A stretch of 64,000 nucleotides of DNA from Treponema sp. (lineage in GTDB: Bacteria > Spirochaetota > Spirochaetia > Treponematales > Treponemataceae), in NCBI GenBank assembly GCA_024687165.1, contig JAILEY010000067.1:1-64000 (forward strand), given 5' to 3'. The position numbers and the translations under genes are program-made. The notes below the pieces were generated by a model, which saw only the letters and a program-made list of their open reading frames with translations, did not search any database and had not been told where the DNA came from. Position 1 is the stretch's first letter, and every line of letters starts with the position of its first letter. This document shows positions 1 to 8,366 of the stretch, piece after piece.

Positions 1-110
1 TTGCAGTCGCGAAAGCGACATGTTTAATAGTTACTTTGCAACAAACAGTATATAGATGCTGTACAGCATCGGTTTTGGACTGCTCAACACGACTGGGAGC
101 AAATTTTATT
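1..110. repeat. Nested-palindrome repeat, copy 1 (cut by window start)
   Basis: This is one end of the dispersed element seen complete at 5346-5505, in the opposite orientation. About 105 bases match that copy with only scattered differences. Visible parts are a GTCGC-gaaa-GCGAC hairpin (7-20), the arm TGCAACAAACAGTATAT (about 37-53), the palindrome GATGCTGTACAGCATC (55-70), TGCTCAAC (81-88) and the terminal GCAAATTTTATT (99-110). It ends two bases before the stop codon of the regulator gene on the minus strand. No protein is encoded. The left part lies outside the window. Confidence 0.8.
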
Positions 111-112
111 TT

Positions 113-1504
113 CTAAAGATGATGTTTTAAAATCGATATTGCCTTTTCAAATTTTTCAAGATTTATACTGGAATAATTCAGCATGAACATATGCTCAAGA
201 TTTTTTGAATCAGTGCTGTAATACTCTGAAAGCATGTTCAGGTTTATTCCGTCTTTTAAAAGCAGTTCCTTTATTTTACTGTCAGATTTTTTACTTTTCA
301 GTTTGATTATAAAATGCAGTCCTGAATCATTTTCAATTATTGAATATTCATTTTCCGCAAAGTTTTTTTTGATCAGTTCCAGAACATTAATTCTTTTGCG
401 TCTATAGTAAAGTCTCATTCTGTTGATGTGCTTTTCAAAGTATTTTTCCTTAATAAATTTTGCAAGTGTGTACTGTTCAAAAGTCGGTACAGGACATGAG
501 TAAAAATCAAGTTTTTTGTAATAGAGGTTTGCAACTTCTTCCGGAAGAACCATGTAGCTTATTCGGATTGTTGAAGCAATTGATTTTGAAAAAGTGTTCA
601 TGTAAATTACTTTTCCAAGGATATCGATGCTTTGTAATGTTGGAAGCGGATTCCCATTCTGGCGGAACTCGCTGTCGTAATCGTCTTCTATGATGTAACG
701 TCCGTCTTTTTCATTTGCCCAGTTTAGAAGTTCATAGCGTCGTGATGCAGGCATTGTAATTCCTGTTGGGAAATGATGATTTGGACTTATGTGTACAATC
801 TGTGCTTTTGATTTTTTTAAATCATCAACGCTTAGTCCTTTATCATCCAGATTTGCAAGAGCATATTTAACGTTATTGATTTCGTAAACTTTTCTGATTT
901 TTGTATAACCCGGATTTTCAATGCAGTATGTTTTTTCATAGCCGAGGAGTTTGATTAATATTTCGTACAGATTTTCTGTTCCTGCACCGATAACTATCTG
1001 ATCTGGATTTATGCTCATCCCGCGGAAAGAAAAAAGATGATCAGCGATTGCAGTTCGTAACTCTTTTAATCCTGAGCTTGGAGAAATTTTTAAAACTTCT
1101 TCCTGCATGTCGGATAATACTTCCCGGCTGAGTTTTGCCCAGACTGAAAAAGGAAAGTTTTGAGGTTCTACAGTGTTTGAGGAAAAATCAAAAAAATATG
1201 AAGGTCTGTTTACTGTCTGAATTTTAGTTTTTTGTTTTTTTTCTGATTGTGATTCTGAAAGATTTTCAATTGCTGAAACAAAGTAGCCTTTTTTTTCTTC
1301 TGTATAAATGTAGCCTTCACAGATTAACTGATCATATGCATTTTCAACTGTGATTGTGCTTATTCCAAGATTCCGTGCGAGATTTCTTTTTGATGGAAGT
1401 TTTTCTCCGGTTTTAATTGAGCCGCTGAGTATGTCCTGCCTGATTTTTTTGTAGAGTTCTTTGTAAATTGGACCTTCTGTTTTGGAAAAATCGTAAGTAA
1501 TCAT
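113..1504 (-). CDS. MocR/PdxR-type GntR regulator with aminotransferase-like domain
   Basis: 463 residues with the classic MocR layout. A GntR winged helix-turn-helix lies at about residues 10-75 (KLPSKRNLARNLGIS, then ITVENAYDQL). A short linker follows, then a fold-type I aminotransferase-like domain at about 105-463. The PLP-binding lysine is probably K307 in NTFSKS, and the cofactor-contacting EDDYDSEFR lies at 274-282. Members bind PLP or a PLP-amino acid adduct and control vitamin B6, GABA or other amino acid genes; the target cannot be told here. It stands alone, transcribed towards the window start, with an AGAGGA-like ribosome site 12 bases upstream. A HAD phosphatase gene lies behind it on the same strand. 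A PLP-synthesis regulator (PdxR) is possible, but no pdx genes are in view. Confidence 0.88.
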   Translation of the reverse strand: MITYDFSKTEGPIYKELYKKIRQDILSGSIKTGEKLPSKRNLARNLGISTITVENAYDQLICEGYIYTEEKKGYFVSAIENLSESQSEKKQKTKIQTVNRPSYFFDFSSNTVEPQNFPFSVWAKLSREVLSDMQEEVLKISPSSGLKELRTAIADHLFSFRGMSINPDQIVIGAGTENLYEILIKLLGYEKTYCIENPGYTKIRKVYEINNVKYALANLDDKGLSVDDLKKSKAQIVHISPNHHFPTGITMPASRRYELLNWANEKDGRYIIEDDYDSEFRQNGNPLPTLQSIDILGKVIYMNTFSKSIASTIRISYMVLPEEVANLYYKKLDFYSCPVPTFEQYTLAKFIKEKYFEKHINRMRLYYRRKRINVLELIKKNFAENEYSIIENDSGLHFIIKLKSKKSDSKIKELLLKDGINLNMLSEYYSTDSKNLEHMFMLNYSSINLEKFEKAISILKHHL

Positions 1505-1587
1505 TTTTCTTTGAATTCCTCTGGCATCTGTTGTAATGTATATTCTGATAATTATTTAATATCAGTTTTTTACACTGATTTCAATAT

Positions 1588-2232
1588 TCAGAAAAGTTCT
1601 TTAAGTTCATCGAGAGAAGTTTTATATGCAAAAAGCATTTTTTTTGTTTCTTCATCTGCTGTATCCTGATCTGGAATCATTGCAACTTTACATCCGGCAG
1701 CAAAGGCACTTTTTATTCCGTTTGGAGAATCTTCAACCGCAAGACATTCTTCTGCTTCTAGTTTTAATTCTTTCACGGCAAATTCATAAATATCCGGTGA
1801 AGGTTTCCCTTTTTCTACCATACTTGCAGAAATTATTTTGTCAAAGAATTTTAAAATTCCTGTTTGTGAAAGATATCTTTCTGCGCGGTCTTTTGGACTT
1901 GCAGTTGCAACAGCAGTTACAATTTTCTTTTCATTTAAGAACTTAAGGATTTCTTCGGCTCCTTTTTTAAGCTGAAGACCGTTTTCCTTCAGTGATTTTT
2001 CCATCAGTTTTGAACGGTATGATTTTACTTTTTCATAATCAAAATTTTCATCGCCTGAAATTTCTTTTAAGAATTTTTGTACAAAAGGTCTTCCCAAAGA
2101 TCGAAGAAGAAGTGCCTGTTCGTCGCTCATCCTGTACCCGAAGTGCTCAAAGGCTTTAGGCCAGTTTATTCTGTAATATTTTTCTGTATCAATCAGAGTT
2201 CCATCTAAATCAAAAATTACTGCTTTAATCAT
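1588..2232 (-). CDS. HAD-superfamily hydrolase, beta-phosphoglucomutase-like subfamily
   Basis: 214 residues from the ATG at 2232. A TTG at 2274 would add 14 residues, but the family normally begins at MIKAVIFDLDGT. Motif I is DLDGT (residues 8-12, nucleophile D8 and acid/base D10). An alpha-helical cap follows, then motif II (ATASP), motif III lysine in GKPSPDIY and motif IV EDSPNG. This is the layout of subfamily IA phosphatases and phosphomutases such as beta-phosphoglucomutase and phosphoglycolate phosphatase. A hexose-phosphate or similar small phosphate ester is the likely substrate; specificity cannot be read from sequence. It follows the acyl-CoA synthetase gene but is separated from it by a strong terminator, so it is probably its own unit. 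Confidence 0.85.
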   Translation of the reverse strand: MIKAVIFDLDGTLIDTEKYYRINWPKAFEHFGYRMSDEQALLLRSLGRPFVQKFLKEISGDENFDYEKVKSYRSKLMEKSLKENGLQLKKGAEEILKFLNEKKIVTAVATASPKDRAERYLSQTGILKFFDKIISASMVEKGKPSPDIYEFAVKELKLEAEECLAVEDSPNGIKSAFAAGCKVAMIPDQDTADEETKKMLFAYKTSLDELKELF

Positions 2233-2296
2233 TTTTATTATGTAGGGTATTTTGGGGAAGTCTCTAAAAATCAATTTCAGAGATTTTCATTTTTAC

Positions 2297-2332
2297 AAAA
2301 AAAACAGGTAACAGCTTTAAATCCGTTACCTG
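2297..2332 (-). terminator. Rho-independent terminator of the 4680-2354 operon
   Basis: On the minus strand CAGGTAACGG and CTGTTACCTG form a stem (2305-2332) followed by eight Ts (2304-2297). It lies 22 bases after the stop codon of the acyl-CoA synthetase at 2354 and ends the regulator-synthetase operon. Confidence 0.85.
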
Positions 2333-2353
2333 CTATATTTTATTTTTCAAAAA

Positions 2354-4066
2354 TTATTTTGTATCCTTTGCGCGGATTACATTTCTCTTGATTTTTCCGG
2401 AAATTGTTTTTGGAAGCTCTGTAACAAATTCAACGATTCTCGGATATTTATAAGGAGCCGTTGTTTCCTTTACAAATTTCTGAATCTCTTTTACAAGTTC
2501 ATCGCTCGGTTCATAGTCTTTTGCAAGAACAATTGTTGCCTTTACTACCTGTCCGCGGACTGGATCTGGGGCACCTGTGATTGCACATTCAACAACTGCC
2601 GGGTGCTGCATTAAAACAGATTCAACTTCAAAAGTTCCAATTCTGTAACCTGAACATTTGATAACATCATCATTGCGTCCTGTAAACCAGAAGTATCCGT
2701 CTTCGTCACGCCAGGCATTGTCGCCGGTGTGATAGTAACCGTCGTGCATTACAGATTTTGTTTTTTCAGGATCACCAAAGTATGTCATGAAGAGACCAGG
2801 GAAAGTTTTTCCGTCTTTGAGCTCAACAACAATTTCTCCGATTTCACCGTCCTGCACTTTGTTTCCTTCTTCATCAACAAGTGTAACGTTGTAGTATGGT
2901 GCAGATTTTCCAAGGCTTCCCGGTTTGATTCTTTCATTTCCGTAATTGAAAAGTGAAAGTGTGGTTTCAGTCTGACCAAATCCTTCGTGAATTTCTTTTC
3001 CCGTAATTTCCTTCCACTTATTGAAAACTTCTTCTGAAAGTGGTTCGCCGGCTGTTGACCAGTGTTCGCATGAAGAAAAATCATACTTTGAAAGATCTTC
3101 CTGAATGAGAAAGCGGTAGATTGTTGGTGGTGCACAGAAAGATGTGATGTGATGCTTTTGAATCTGGTCCATCAAATCTACAGGCTTAAATTTTGCATGA
3201 TAGTCATAGATGAATACGCAGCATTCAGCAATCCACTGTCCGTAAAGTTTTCCCCAGACTGCCTTTCCCCATCCTGTGTCTGCAACTGTCAGATGAAGTC
3301 CGCCTTTTTTTACCTGCTGCCAGTAAGATGCAGTAACGATATGTCCAAGCGGATAAAGGAAGTTGTGTGAAACAAGTTTCGGATGGCTTGTTGTTCCCGA
3401 AGTAAAATATGAAAGGAAGATGTCGTCGTTTTTTGAAATATCTTCGCGCTTCAATGCATGGAATTTTGCAAGATCATCTTCTGTAACAGAATTTATGCCT
3501 GCTGTAAAATCAGTCCATTTTGGGTGAGCTTTAAGAAAGTCTTCATCAAGGCCCTTGTCGATTCCAAATGGAGCTACACCAATTAATGTTTTAAGGGAAG
3601 GGCACTGTTCCATTGAGTCTTCACAATATTTAAATACATCGCGGTCGTTAACTGCGAAAATTGTTTTGATTCCGGCAGCATTACAGCGGTAAACAATGTC
3701 TTCTGTTGTAAGCATGTGTGTTGCAGGAATTACCGATGCACCAATTTTGTGGAGGGCAACAATTGTAATCCAGAATTCATAGCGGCGCTGAAGAATAAGC
3801 ATTACAAAATCTCCGCGCTTAATTCCCTGTTTCATAAAGAATGCAGCTGCTTTGTCTGTTCTTTCCTTTAACTGACTGAATGTAAGTGTAAGTTCCTCTC
3901 CATTGTCATTACACCATACTATTGCTTTTGCATTTCCGTTGTGTTCTGCAAGATAATCTACAACATCATAACCGAAGTTGAAATTTTCAGGCACCTTGAG
4001 CTTGTAGTTTTCATAAAAATCTTTGTAGTCTTTAAATTCTGTTCTTTCAAGAAATTGTTCTAGCAT
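2354..4066 (-). CDS. AMP-forming acyl-CoA synthetase (short/medium-chain type)
   Basis: 570 residues, full length for the ANL (acyl/aryl-CoA ligase) family. The phosphate-binding loop is FTSGTTSHPK (about 221-230). Other core motifs are STAGEPLSEE, GFGQTE, YHTGD and GRNDDVIKCSGYRIGTFEVE, with the C-terminal catalytic lysine K558 in KTISGK. It should turn a carboxylate, ATP and CoA into acyl-CoA, AMP and pyrophosphate in the cytoplasm. Overall it resembles the acetyl/medium-chain (ACSM-like) branch more than long-chain FadD. The gene follows an XRE-cupin regulator by 62 bases and ends at a strong terminator. The pair is mirrored by a second regulator-synthetase pair at 8948-6690. Given the nearby oxidoreductase, a branched short-chain acid is a reasonable but unproven substrate. 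Confidence 0.9.
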   Translation of the reverse strand: MLEQFLERTEFKDYKDFYENYKLKVPENFNFGYDVVDYLAEHNGNAKAIVWCNDNGEELTLTFSQLKERTDKAAAFFMKQGIKRGDFVMLILQRRYEFWITIVALHKIGASVIPATHMLTTEDIVYRCNAAGIKTIFAVNDRDVFKYCEDSMEQCPSLKTLIGVAPFGIDKGLDEDFLKAHPKWTDFTAGINSVTEDDLAKFHALKREDISKNDDIFLSYFTSGTTSHPKLVSHNFLYPLGHIVTASYWQQVKKGGLHLTVADTGWGKAVWGKLYGQWIAECCVFIYDYHAKFKPVDLMDQIQKHHITSFCAPPTIYRFLIQEDLSKYDFSSCEHWSTAGEPLSEEVFNKWKEITGKEIHEGFGQTETTLSLFNYGNERIKPGSLGKSAPYYNVTLVDEEGNKVQDGEIGEIVVELKDGKTFPGLFMTYFGDPEKTKSVMHDGYYHTGDNAWRDEDGYFWFTGRNDDVIKCSGYRIGTFEVESVLMQHPAVVECAITGAPDPVRGQVVKATIVLAKDYEPSDELVKEIQKFVKETTAPYKYPRIVEFVTELPKTISGKIKRNVIRAKDTK

Positions 4067-4128
4067 TTTATATTTTCCTATGTGTGCTTTTTTTGTTTTA
4101 CGCTGATTTGATTCAGTCTGTTGAAAAA

Positions 4129-4680
4129 CTAAATGATCATCGCAAGAAATTTTGCTGCTTTTCCACCGGTTGCTTTCATTCCGTGCAATTTTGTTCCGTC
4201 AAAGTAAATGCTGTCTCCGGCTGTAAGATGCATTTCTTTTGAATCAACAATGATTGTCATTTCGCCTTCAATCATATATTCAAATTCGTGGCCGGGGTGG
4301 CTGTTGAAATGAATTTCTGCTTTTTCATCGTATGGAACCGTAACGATAAATGGATCCGCTTTTCTGTTGATGAATCCGCTTGCAAGAGCTTCATATTTGT
4401 AATCTTTTCTTCGTTCAACAGTAAGTCCCTTGTTTTTTTTTGTAAGACAGTAAGAATGCATATGTGGTTCATTACCGCTTATAAGTGTTCCAAGGTCGAT
4501 TCCGTATTTTTTTGACATTGACTGAAGAACTCCTACAGGAATATCTGTAGAGCCTGATTCGTAAGAGAGATACTGTTCAATTGAAATTCCACAAACAGCT
4601 GCTGCCTCTTCAATTGTTGCATCCATAATTTCACGCAGACCTTTTAGTCTGTCTGCCACTGCTTTAATCTCATCACTCAT
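4129..4680 (-). CDS. XRE-family regulator with C-terminal cupin domain (copy 1)
   Basis: 183 residues. The start at 4680 is fixed by GGAGGT eight bases upstream; the frame is open to 4740 but that extension has no ribosome site. An XRE helix-turn-helix lies at about residues 8-62 (RLKGLREIMDATIEEAAAVCGIS). A cupin-2 fold follows at about 105-180 (GHEFEYMIEGEMTI, then LTAGDSIYFDGTKLHG). This architecture belongs to small-ligand-sensing repressors such as PuuR. It heads an operon with the acyl-CoA synthetase, so it probably senses the acid or its CoA ester. Its promoter is nearly identical to that of its paralogue at 8367-8948, which suggests auto- or cross-regulation. Confidence 0.9.
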   Translation of the reverse strand: MSDEIKAVADRLKGLREIMDATIEEAAAVCGISIEQYLSYESGSTDIPVGVLQSMSKKYGIDLGTLISGNEPHMHSYCLTKKNKGLTVERRKDYKYEALASGFINRKADPFIVTVPYDEKAEIHFNSHPGHEFEYMIEGEMTIIVDSKEMHLTAGDSIYFDGTKLHGMKATGGKAAKFLAMII

Positions 4681-4755
4681 GATAGACCTCCTGTGATTCT
4701 TTATCAGTTTTAACATCAATTTAGAAAAAATTGAAATCAAGCTTGATTGATTTTA

Positions 4756-4810
4756 TTTATAACATATCTTAAGTATTTATTCAAGAACTTTAGTATAATT
4801 TAAGTTTTTT
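4756..4810 (-). promoter_or_regulatory. Promoter and candidate operator of regulator copy 1
   Basis: On the minus strand there is a -35 TTGAAT (4784-4779), a 17-base spacer and a -10 TATAAA (4761-4756). The block 4761-4810 is 44/50 identical to 8971-9020 upstream of the paralogous regulator. It includes the self-complementary core ACTTAAG overlapping the spacer and an AT-rich stretch upstream of -35. Part could be an RNA polymerase UP element, but identity between separate operons over the whole block suggests a shared operator. Confidence 0.7.
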
Positions 4811-4846
4811 TAGCGTAAATTTATTCGTTTTTTTCTTCAGAAATGA

Positions 4847-4852
4847 TATAAT
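4847..4852 (+). promoter_or_regulatory. -10 hexamer of rnhA, leaderless spacing
   Basis: TATAAT at 4847-4852 lies 7 bases before the ATG at 4860, so transcription would start at or next to the start codon. No good -35 is visible (TTCGTT at 17-base spacing) and no ribosome site precedes the ATG. Confidence 0.5.
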
Positions 4853-4859
4853 GCTTCTC

Positions 4860-5315
4860 ATGGATAACGAAAATTTTCTTGTAATATATACTGACGGCGG
4901 ATGCAGCGGAAATCCCGGACCTGGTGGCTGGGGGTGTGTAATTATTGACGGTGAAAGTGAAACTCAGCTTAGTGGCGGTGAAAAACAGACTACAAATAAC
5001 CGCATGGAACTTACGGCTGCAATAAGTGCCCTTGCTGCAGTCTGCTCAAAAAGTGAATGGAAAAGCAGACCTCTTGCAGTTTACTCAGATAGCCAGTACG
5101 TAAAAAACGGAATTACAAGCTGGATTAAAAACTGGAAAAAGAACGGATGGAAAACTGCTGCAAAAAAGCCGGTGCTTAATCAGGATTTGTGGGTAAAACT
5201 CGATGAACTTTACAATCAGCTTAATATCGAATGGAAATGGGTTAAAGGACATGCCGGACACAAGTACAACGAAATGTGCGACAGTCTCTGCCAGATGGAA
5301 ATGAGCAAGTTTTAA
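4860..5315 (+). CDS. rnhA: Ribonuclease HI
   Basis: 151 residues from the ATG at 4860; another in-frame ATG at 4851 would add three residues but overlaps the -10 hexamer. The enzyme cuts the RNA strand of RNA-DNA hybrids in the cytoplasm. The full catalytic set is visible: Asp in [16 protein letters not shown], Glu in NRMELTAA, Asp in YSDSQYV, and the His and Asp in [14 protein letters not shown]. The basic-protrusion region [11 protein letters not shown] is present. The length matches bacterial type 1 enzymes. It is a single gene between the two minus-strand regulator operons. Translation is probably leaderless, because TATAAT sits seven bases before the ATG and no Shine-Dalgarno sequence is seen. 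Confidence 0.95.
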   Translation: MDNENFLVIYTDGGCSGNPGPGGWGCVIIDGESETQLSGGEKQTTNNRMELTAAISALAAVCSKSEWKSRPLAVYSDSQYVKNGITSWIKNWKKNGWKTAAKKPVLNQDLWVKLDELYNQLNIEWKWVKGHAGHKYNEMCDSLCQMEMSKF

Positions 5316-5345
5316 TTCTTCCTAAATTTGAGTTTCTCTAAAAAT

Positions 5346-5505
5346 AATAAAATTGGCTCTCAGTCGCGTTGATCAGTCCAAAACCGATGCTGTACAGTAT
5401 CTATATACTGTTTGTTGCAAAGTAACTATTAATCATGTCGCTATCGCGACTGCAACAAACAGTATATTTTCGTCCTGCTCAACACTCCTTCGCGCCAATC
5501 TTATT
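5346..5505. repeat. Nested-palindrome repeat, complete reference copy (160 bp)
   Basis: This fills most of the 299-base gap between rnhA and the lipoprotein gene. Terminal inverted repeats are AATAAAATTGGC (5346-5357) and GCCAATCTTATT (5494-5505). Inside them lie GTTGATCAG / CTGCTCAAC, then the perfect 17-bp arms ATATACTGTTTGTTGCA (5403-5419) and TGCAACAAACAGTATAT (5451-5467). These enclose the hairpin GTCGC-tatc-GCGAC (5437-5450). A side hairpin GATGCTGTACAGTATC lies on the left flank. It has no reading frame worth calling. It could be a non-autonomous mobile element or a structured intergenic repeat. No transposase and no clear target-site duplication are visible. Confidence 0.85.
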
Positions 5506-5614
5506 AATATTTTAAAGAATTGCAGATTTTACAATCACAATTGTAGATTTTACATTCATTTGTAATCAGCCTTGTTCTATACTTTCATCATAAAATATCA
5601 AATGGAGGCTTGAT

Positions 5615-6502
5615 ATGAAATATTTAAGAACAAAAACTCTGATGGCTGCTGCAATTGCTGCTGCATGTATATTTTCAGGATGTAAGACAAAAAAAGCTGA
5701 GGAATTAAAAGTAAAATCTCTTGGTCTTGTGCTTACAACTTCAACAACAACTTCAAACATTTATACCGGCGTAATGACTTCTCAAAAGAAAGGAATCGTC
5801 GGTGGTGAAAAAGGTCAGATTCTTTACACAGAAGACGGCGGAAAGACCTGGATTGATAACGGAAATGTTTCTCCATGTATTCACGGAATTTATCCTGTTG
5901 ATGAAAATCTGATTATTTTTGCAGTTGATACATACACTTACTGTTATTCTACAGACGGCGGAAAGACTCTTGAATTTTATCCACGCTCGCCAAAAGGTAT
6001 TCCAAGAAATGCCTGCATGATCAGTAAGGATTATGGCTGGATCTGGGATAAATATTATCTTCATGAATATTCTTCTGAAACTGGAAAATACAAGGATCTT
6101 AAGGTTCCAAAGCAGTCAGACGGAATTGAATGTGCACTCGTGCTTTCAAAAGGAAAAGGAATGTTCTGTGATTTTAACGGCGACATCTATTATACAGAGG
6201 ATTCCGGGGCTTCATGGGGAAAAAGAGGAAATGCATTTGTTAGCAAAGGAAAGCCTGTTGTAAAGAATCTTTTTTCAACTACTGGAATTGATTTGAAAGA
6301 TGGTGTGATTCGTGTTGCTTCTGTTGTTCTGGATTCTGGTGCATATTATCTTGCTGTTTCTTCAAGCAGTGATGAAGGAAAATCATTTAAGCTTGAATCT
6401 AGAACTAAGCTTAGAATGGCTCCTAATTCAATTACTTTCAACAGAACAAACGGCATTTCAGTTTTCAATACAGACAGAACACTTGATTTTTACGAAATAT
6501 AA
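5615..6502 (+). CDS. Lipoprotein with BNR/Asp-box beta-propeller repeats
   Basis: 295 residues, start fixed by GGAGG six bases upstream. The signal peptide ends in a lipobox (FSGC, Cys at about 23), so the protein is lipidated and probably faces the periplasm or cell surface. Four Asp-box-like turns are visible: TEDGGKTW, STDGGKTL, TEDSGASW and SSDEGKSF. They are spaced as in YCF48- or sialidase-type propellers. No sialidase catalytic set is apparent, so I do not call it an enzyme; a binding or assembly role is possible. It is a single gene between two repeat-bearing gaps. Confidence 0.82.
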   Translation: MKYLRTKTLMAAAIAAACIFSGCKTKKAEELKVKSLGLVLTTSTTTSNIYTGVMTSQKKGIVGGEKGQILYTEDGGKTWIDNGNVSPCIHGIYPVDENLIIFAVDTYTYCYSTDGGKTLEFYPRSPKGIPRNACMISKDYGWIWDKYYLHEYSSETGKYKDLKVPKQSDGIECALVLSKGKGMFCDFNGDIYYTEDSGASWGKRGNAFVSKGKPVVKNLFSTTGIDLKDGVIRVASVVLDSGAYYLAVSSSSDEGKSFKLESRTKLRMAPNSITFNRTNGISVFNTDRTLDFYEI

Positions 6503-6532
6503 TAAGTTTATTTGAGAGTTATGTCGAGTCAT

Positions 6533-6617
6533 GAAATGAGAGATTCAGAAATCAATGGAAGCGGTGAGCAGACCAAAATCGATGCTGTTCAACATTTCTT
6601 CTCGCTAATTTCATTTT
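6533..6617. repeat. Degenerate copy of the nested-palindrome repeat
   Basis: GGTGAGCAGACCAAAATCGA followed by TGCTGTTCAACA matches the GTTGAGCAGTCCAAAACCGATGCTG core of the family with several changes. Flanking ATGAAATGAGAGA and TTCTCGCTAATTTCAT are imperfectly complementary. The terminal AATAAAATTGGC is not preserved. Confidence 0.5.
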
Positions 6618-6622
6618 ATCTA

Positions 6623-6668
6623 TAAAAAAAGGCTGTCTTTGTGAAGTTTCAAACTCCGGGACAGCCTT
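6623..6668 (-). terminator. Rho-independent terminator of the 8948-6690 operon
   Basis: AAGGCTGTC (6629-6637) pairs with GACAGCCTT (6660-6668). On the minus strand the stem is followed by a run of Ts (6630-6624). It lies 22 bases after the stop of the acyl-CoA synthetase at 6690. Confidence 0.85.
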
Positions 6669-6689
6669 CTTAATTTTTATGTGATTATT

Positions 6690-8333
6690 TTATTCCAGAC
6701 CAAGTACTTCTTTTCTGTACTTTGTTCCGATTTCCGTAAGCTTGAACTTCTGAATCTTTCCAGAACCAGTCATCGGGAATTCGTCAAGGAACATAACAAG
6801 CTGCGGCCATTTATATTTTGAAATTTTTCCGCGGCAGAATTCAACAACATCTTCTTCCTTCATTGTTTGACCTTCTTTAAGGATGATGAAGGCTCCTGTG
6901 ATTTCTCCGTACTTTTTGTCTTTAACTGCTGCAACCTGAATGTCTTTAATCTGCGGCATCTGAGCAAGGAATTCTTCAATTTCCTTTGGATAGATGTTTT
7001 CACCGCCACGAATAATCATATCCTTGATACGGCCTGTAATGCGGAAGTTTCCGTCTTCTCCAAGAACTCCAAGGTCTCCTGAGTGAAGGTATCCGTTTTT
7101 GTCGATGATTTCTGCTGTTGCTTCAGGCATCTTGTAGTAGCCTTTCATAACATTCCATCCGCGGCAGCACATTTCACCCTGAACACCAACAGGACATTCT
7201 TCATTTGTTTCAGGATCAAGAACCTTTACGTCAATTCCTTCAAATGCGTCACCAACAGTTGTTGCTTTAACTTCAATAGAATCATTCCAGTGGCTCTGTG
7301 TCATACCAGGAGAAGTTTCAGTCAGTCCGTAAACTGAAGTAACTTCCGGCATGTGCATTTTTTCGATTACAGTTTTCATCAGTTCGATAGGAACTCCTGA
7401 GCCTGCCATGATGCCTGTTCTTAAAGAAGACATATCGAACATGTTGAACATAGGATGATTTAATTCTGCGATGAACATTGTAGGAACACCGTAGATTGCT
7501 GTACATTTTTCCTTGTGAATTGAAGCAAGTGCCAGAAGCGGATCAAAGCTTTCAAGAAGAACGTGAGTAGCTCCATGCGTAAGAACTGCCATTACTCCAA
7601 GAACGATTCCAAAACAATGGAACAGTGGAACAGGAAGACATACTCTTTCTTTTGAAGTGTATCTCATTCGCTCACCGATAATCCATCCGTCGTTGATAAT
7701 GTTGCGGCTTGTAAGCATAACACCTTTCGGGAATCCCGTAGTGCCTGAGGTGTACTGCATGTTTACAACATCATTCTGGTTAACTTCAGCTTCAACTTTT
7801 CTGATGATGTTGATATCAACATGCTGACCAAGAAGAAGAAGCTCCGGAGTAGAGAAGAGTCCGCGGTGTTTTTCTGGTCCCATAAATACTACTGTTTTAA
7901 GGAACGGAAATTTTGCAGACTTAAGGCAGCCACGTTCATAGATATCGAGTTCCGGTACAAGCTCTTTAATCATTTTTACGTAGTCTGAATCTTTAACTCC
8001 GTCTGTGAGACAAAGAACTTCAAGATCCGCCTGCTGAACAAGATATTCAAGTTCGTGGAGCTTATAGCTTGTATTTACAGTAACTGCAACTGCACCAAGC
8101 CGGGCACAGGCAAACATGTATGTAAGCCAGTCAGGAACATTTGTTGCCCAGATTCCAACGTGAGAGCCTTTTCTTACACCAAGCGCATAAAGTCCGCATG
8201 CAAGGTCATCAACACGCTTATTGAATTCACCGTATGTAAATCTTAAATTTCTGTCTGCATAAACCATGAATTCCTGATTTGGATTTTCATTTGTTTTTTC
8301 ATGCAGAAGCTGATTCAATGTAACTTCAAACAT
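6690..8333 (-). CDS. AMP-forming acyl-CoA synthetase, FadD-like
   Basis: 547 residues, full length. The phosphate loop is [11 protein letters not shown], followed by [35 protein letters not shown] and the catalytic-lysine motif MTGSGKIQK near the C terminus. It activates a carboxylic acid to its CoA ester using ATP. The motifs match the medium/long-chain acyl-CoA ligase branch and differ clearly from the synthetase at 2354-4066, so the two probably take different acids. AAGGAT precedes the ATG at proper spacing. It lies 33 bases after its XRE-cupin regulator and ends at a terminator, forming a two-gene operon parallel to the one at 4680-2354. Confidence 0.92.
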   Translation of the reverse strand: MFEVTLNQLLHEKTNENPNQEFMVYADRNLRFTYGEFNKRVDDLACGLYALGVRKGSHVGIWATNVPDWLTYMFACARLGAVAVTVNTSYKLHELEYLVQQADLEVLCLTDGVKDSDYVKMIKELVPELDIYERGCLKSAKFPFLKTVVFMGPEKHRGLFSTPELLLLGQHVDINIIRKVEAEVNQNDVVNMQYTSGTTGFPKGVMLTSRNIINDGWIIGERMRYTSKERVCLPVPLFHCFGIVLGVMAVLTHGATHVLLESFDPLLALASIHKEKCTAIYGVPTMFIAELNHPMFNMFDMSSLRTGIMAGSGVPIELMKTVIEKMHMPEVTSVYGLTETSPGMTQSHWNDSIEVKATTVGDAFEGIDVKVLDPETNEECPVGVQGEMCCRGWNVMKGYYKMPEATAEIIDKNGYLHSGDLGVLGEDGNFRITGRIKDMIIRGGENIYPKEIEEFLAQMPQIKDIQVAAVKDKKYGEITGAFIILKEGQTMKEEDVVEFCRGKISKYKWPQLVMFLDEFPMTGSGKIQKFKLTEIGTKYRKEVLGLE

Positions 8334-8366
8334 ATTTTATCCTTAAAAAAACTGCTTCTGTGAAAA

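Noticed and set aside
5346-5505. Insertion sequence with transposase
   Set aside because: The elements are 32-257 bp and encode nothing; no transposase or recombinase gene is in the window.
5353-5565. 70-codon frame across the repeat at 5346-5505
   Set aside because: It follows the palindromic DNA, has no ribosome site and no protein-like composition.
5615-6502. Sialidase
   Set aside because: Asp boxes are present but no catalytic Arg triad, Tyr or FRIP motif could be seen.
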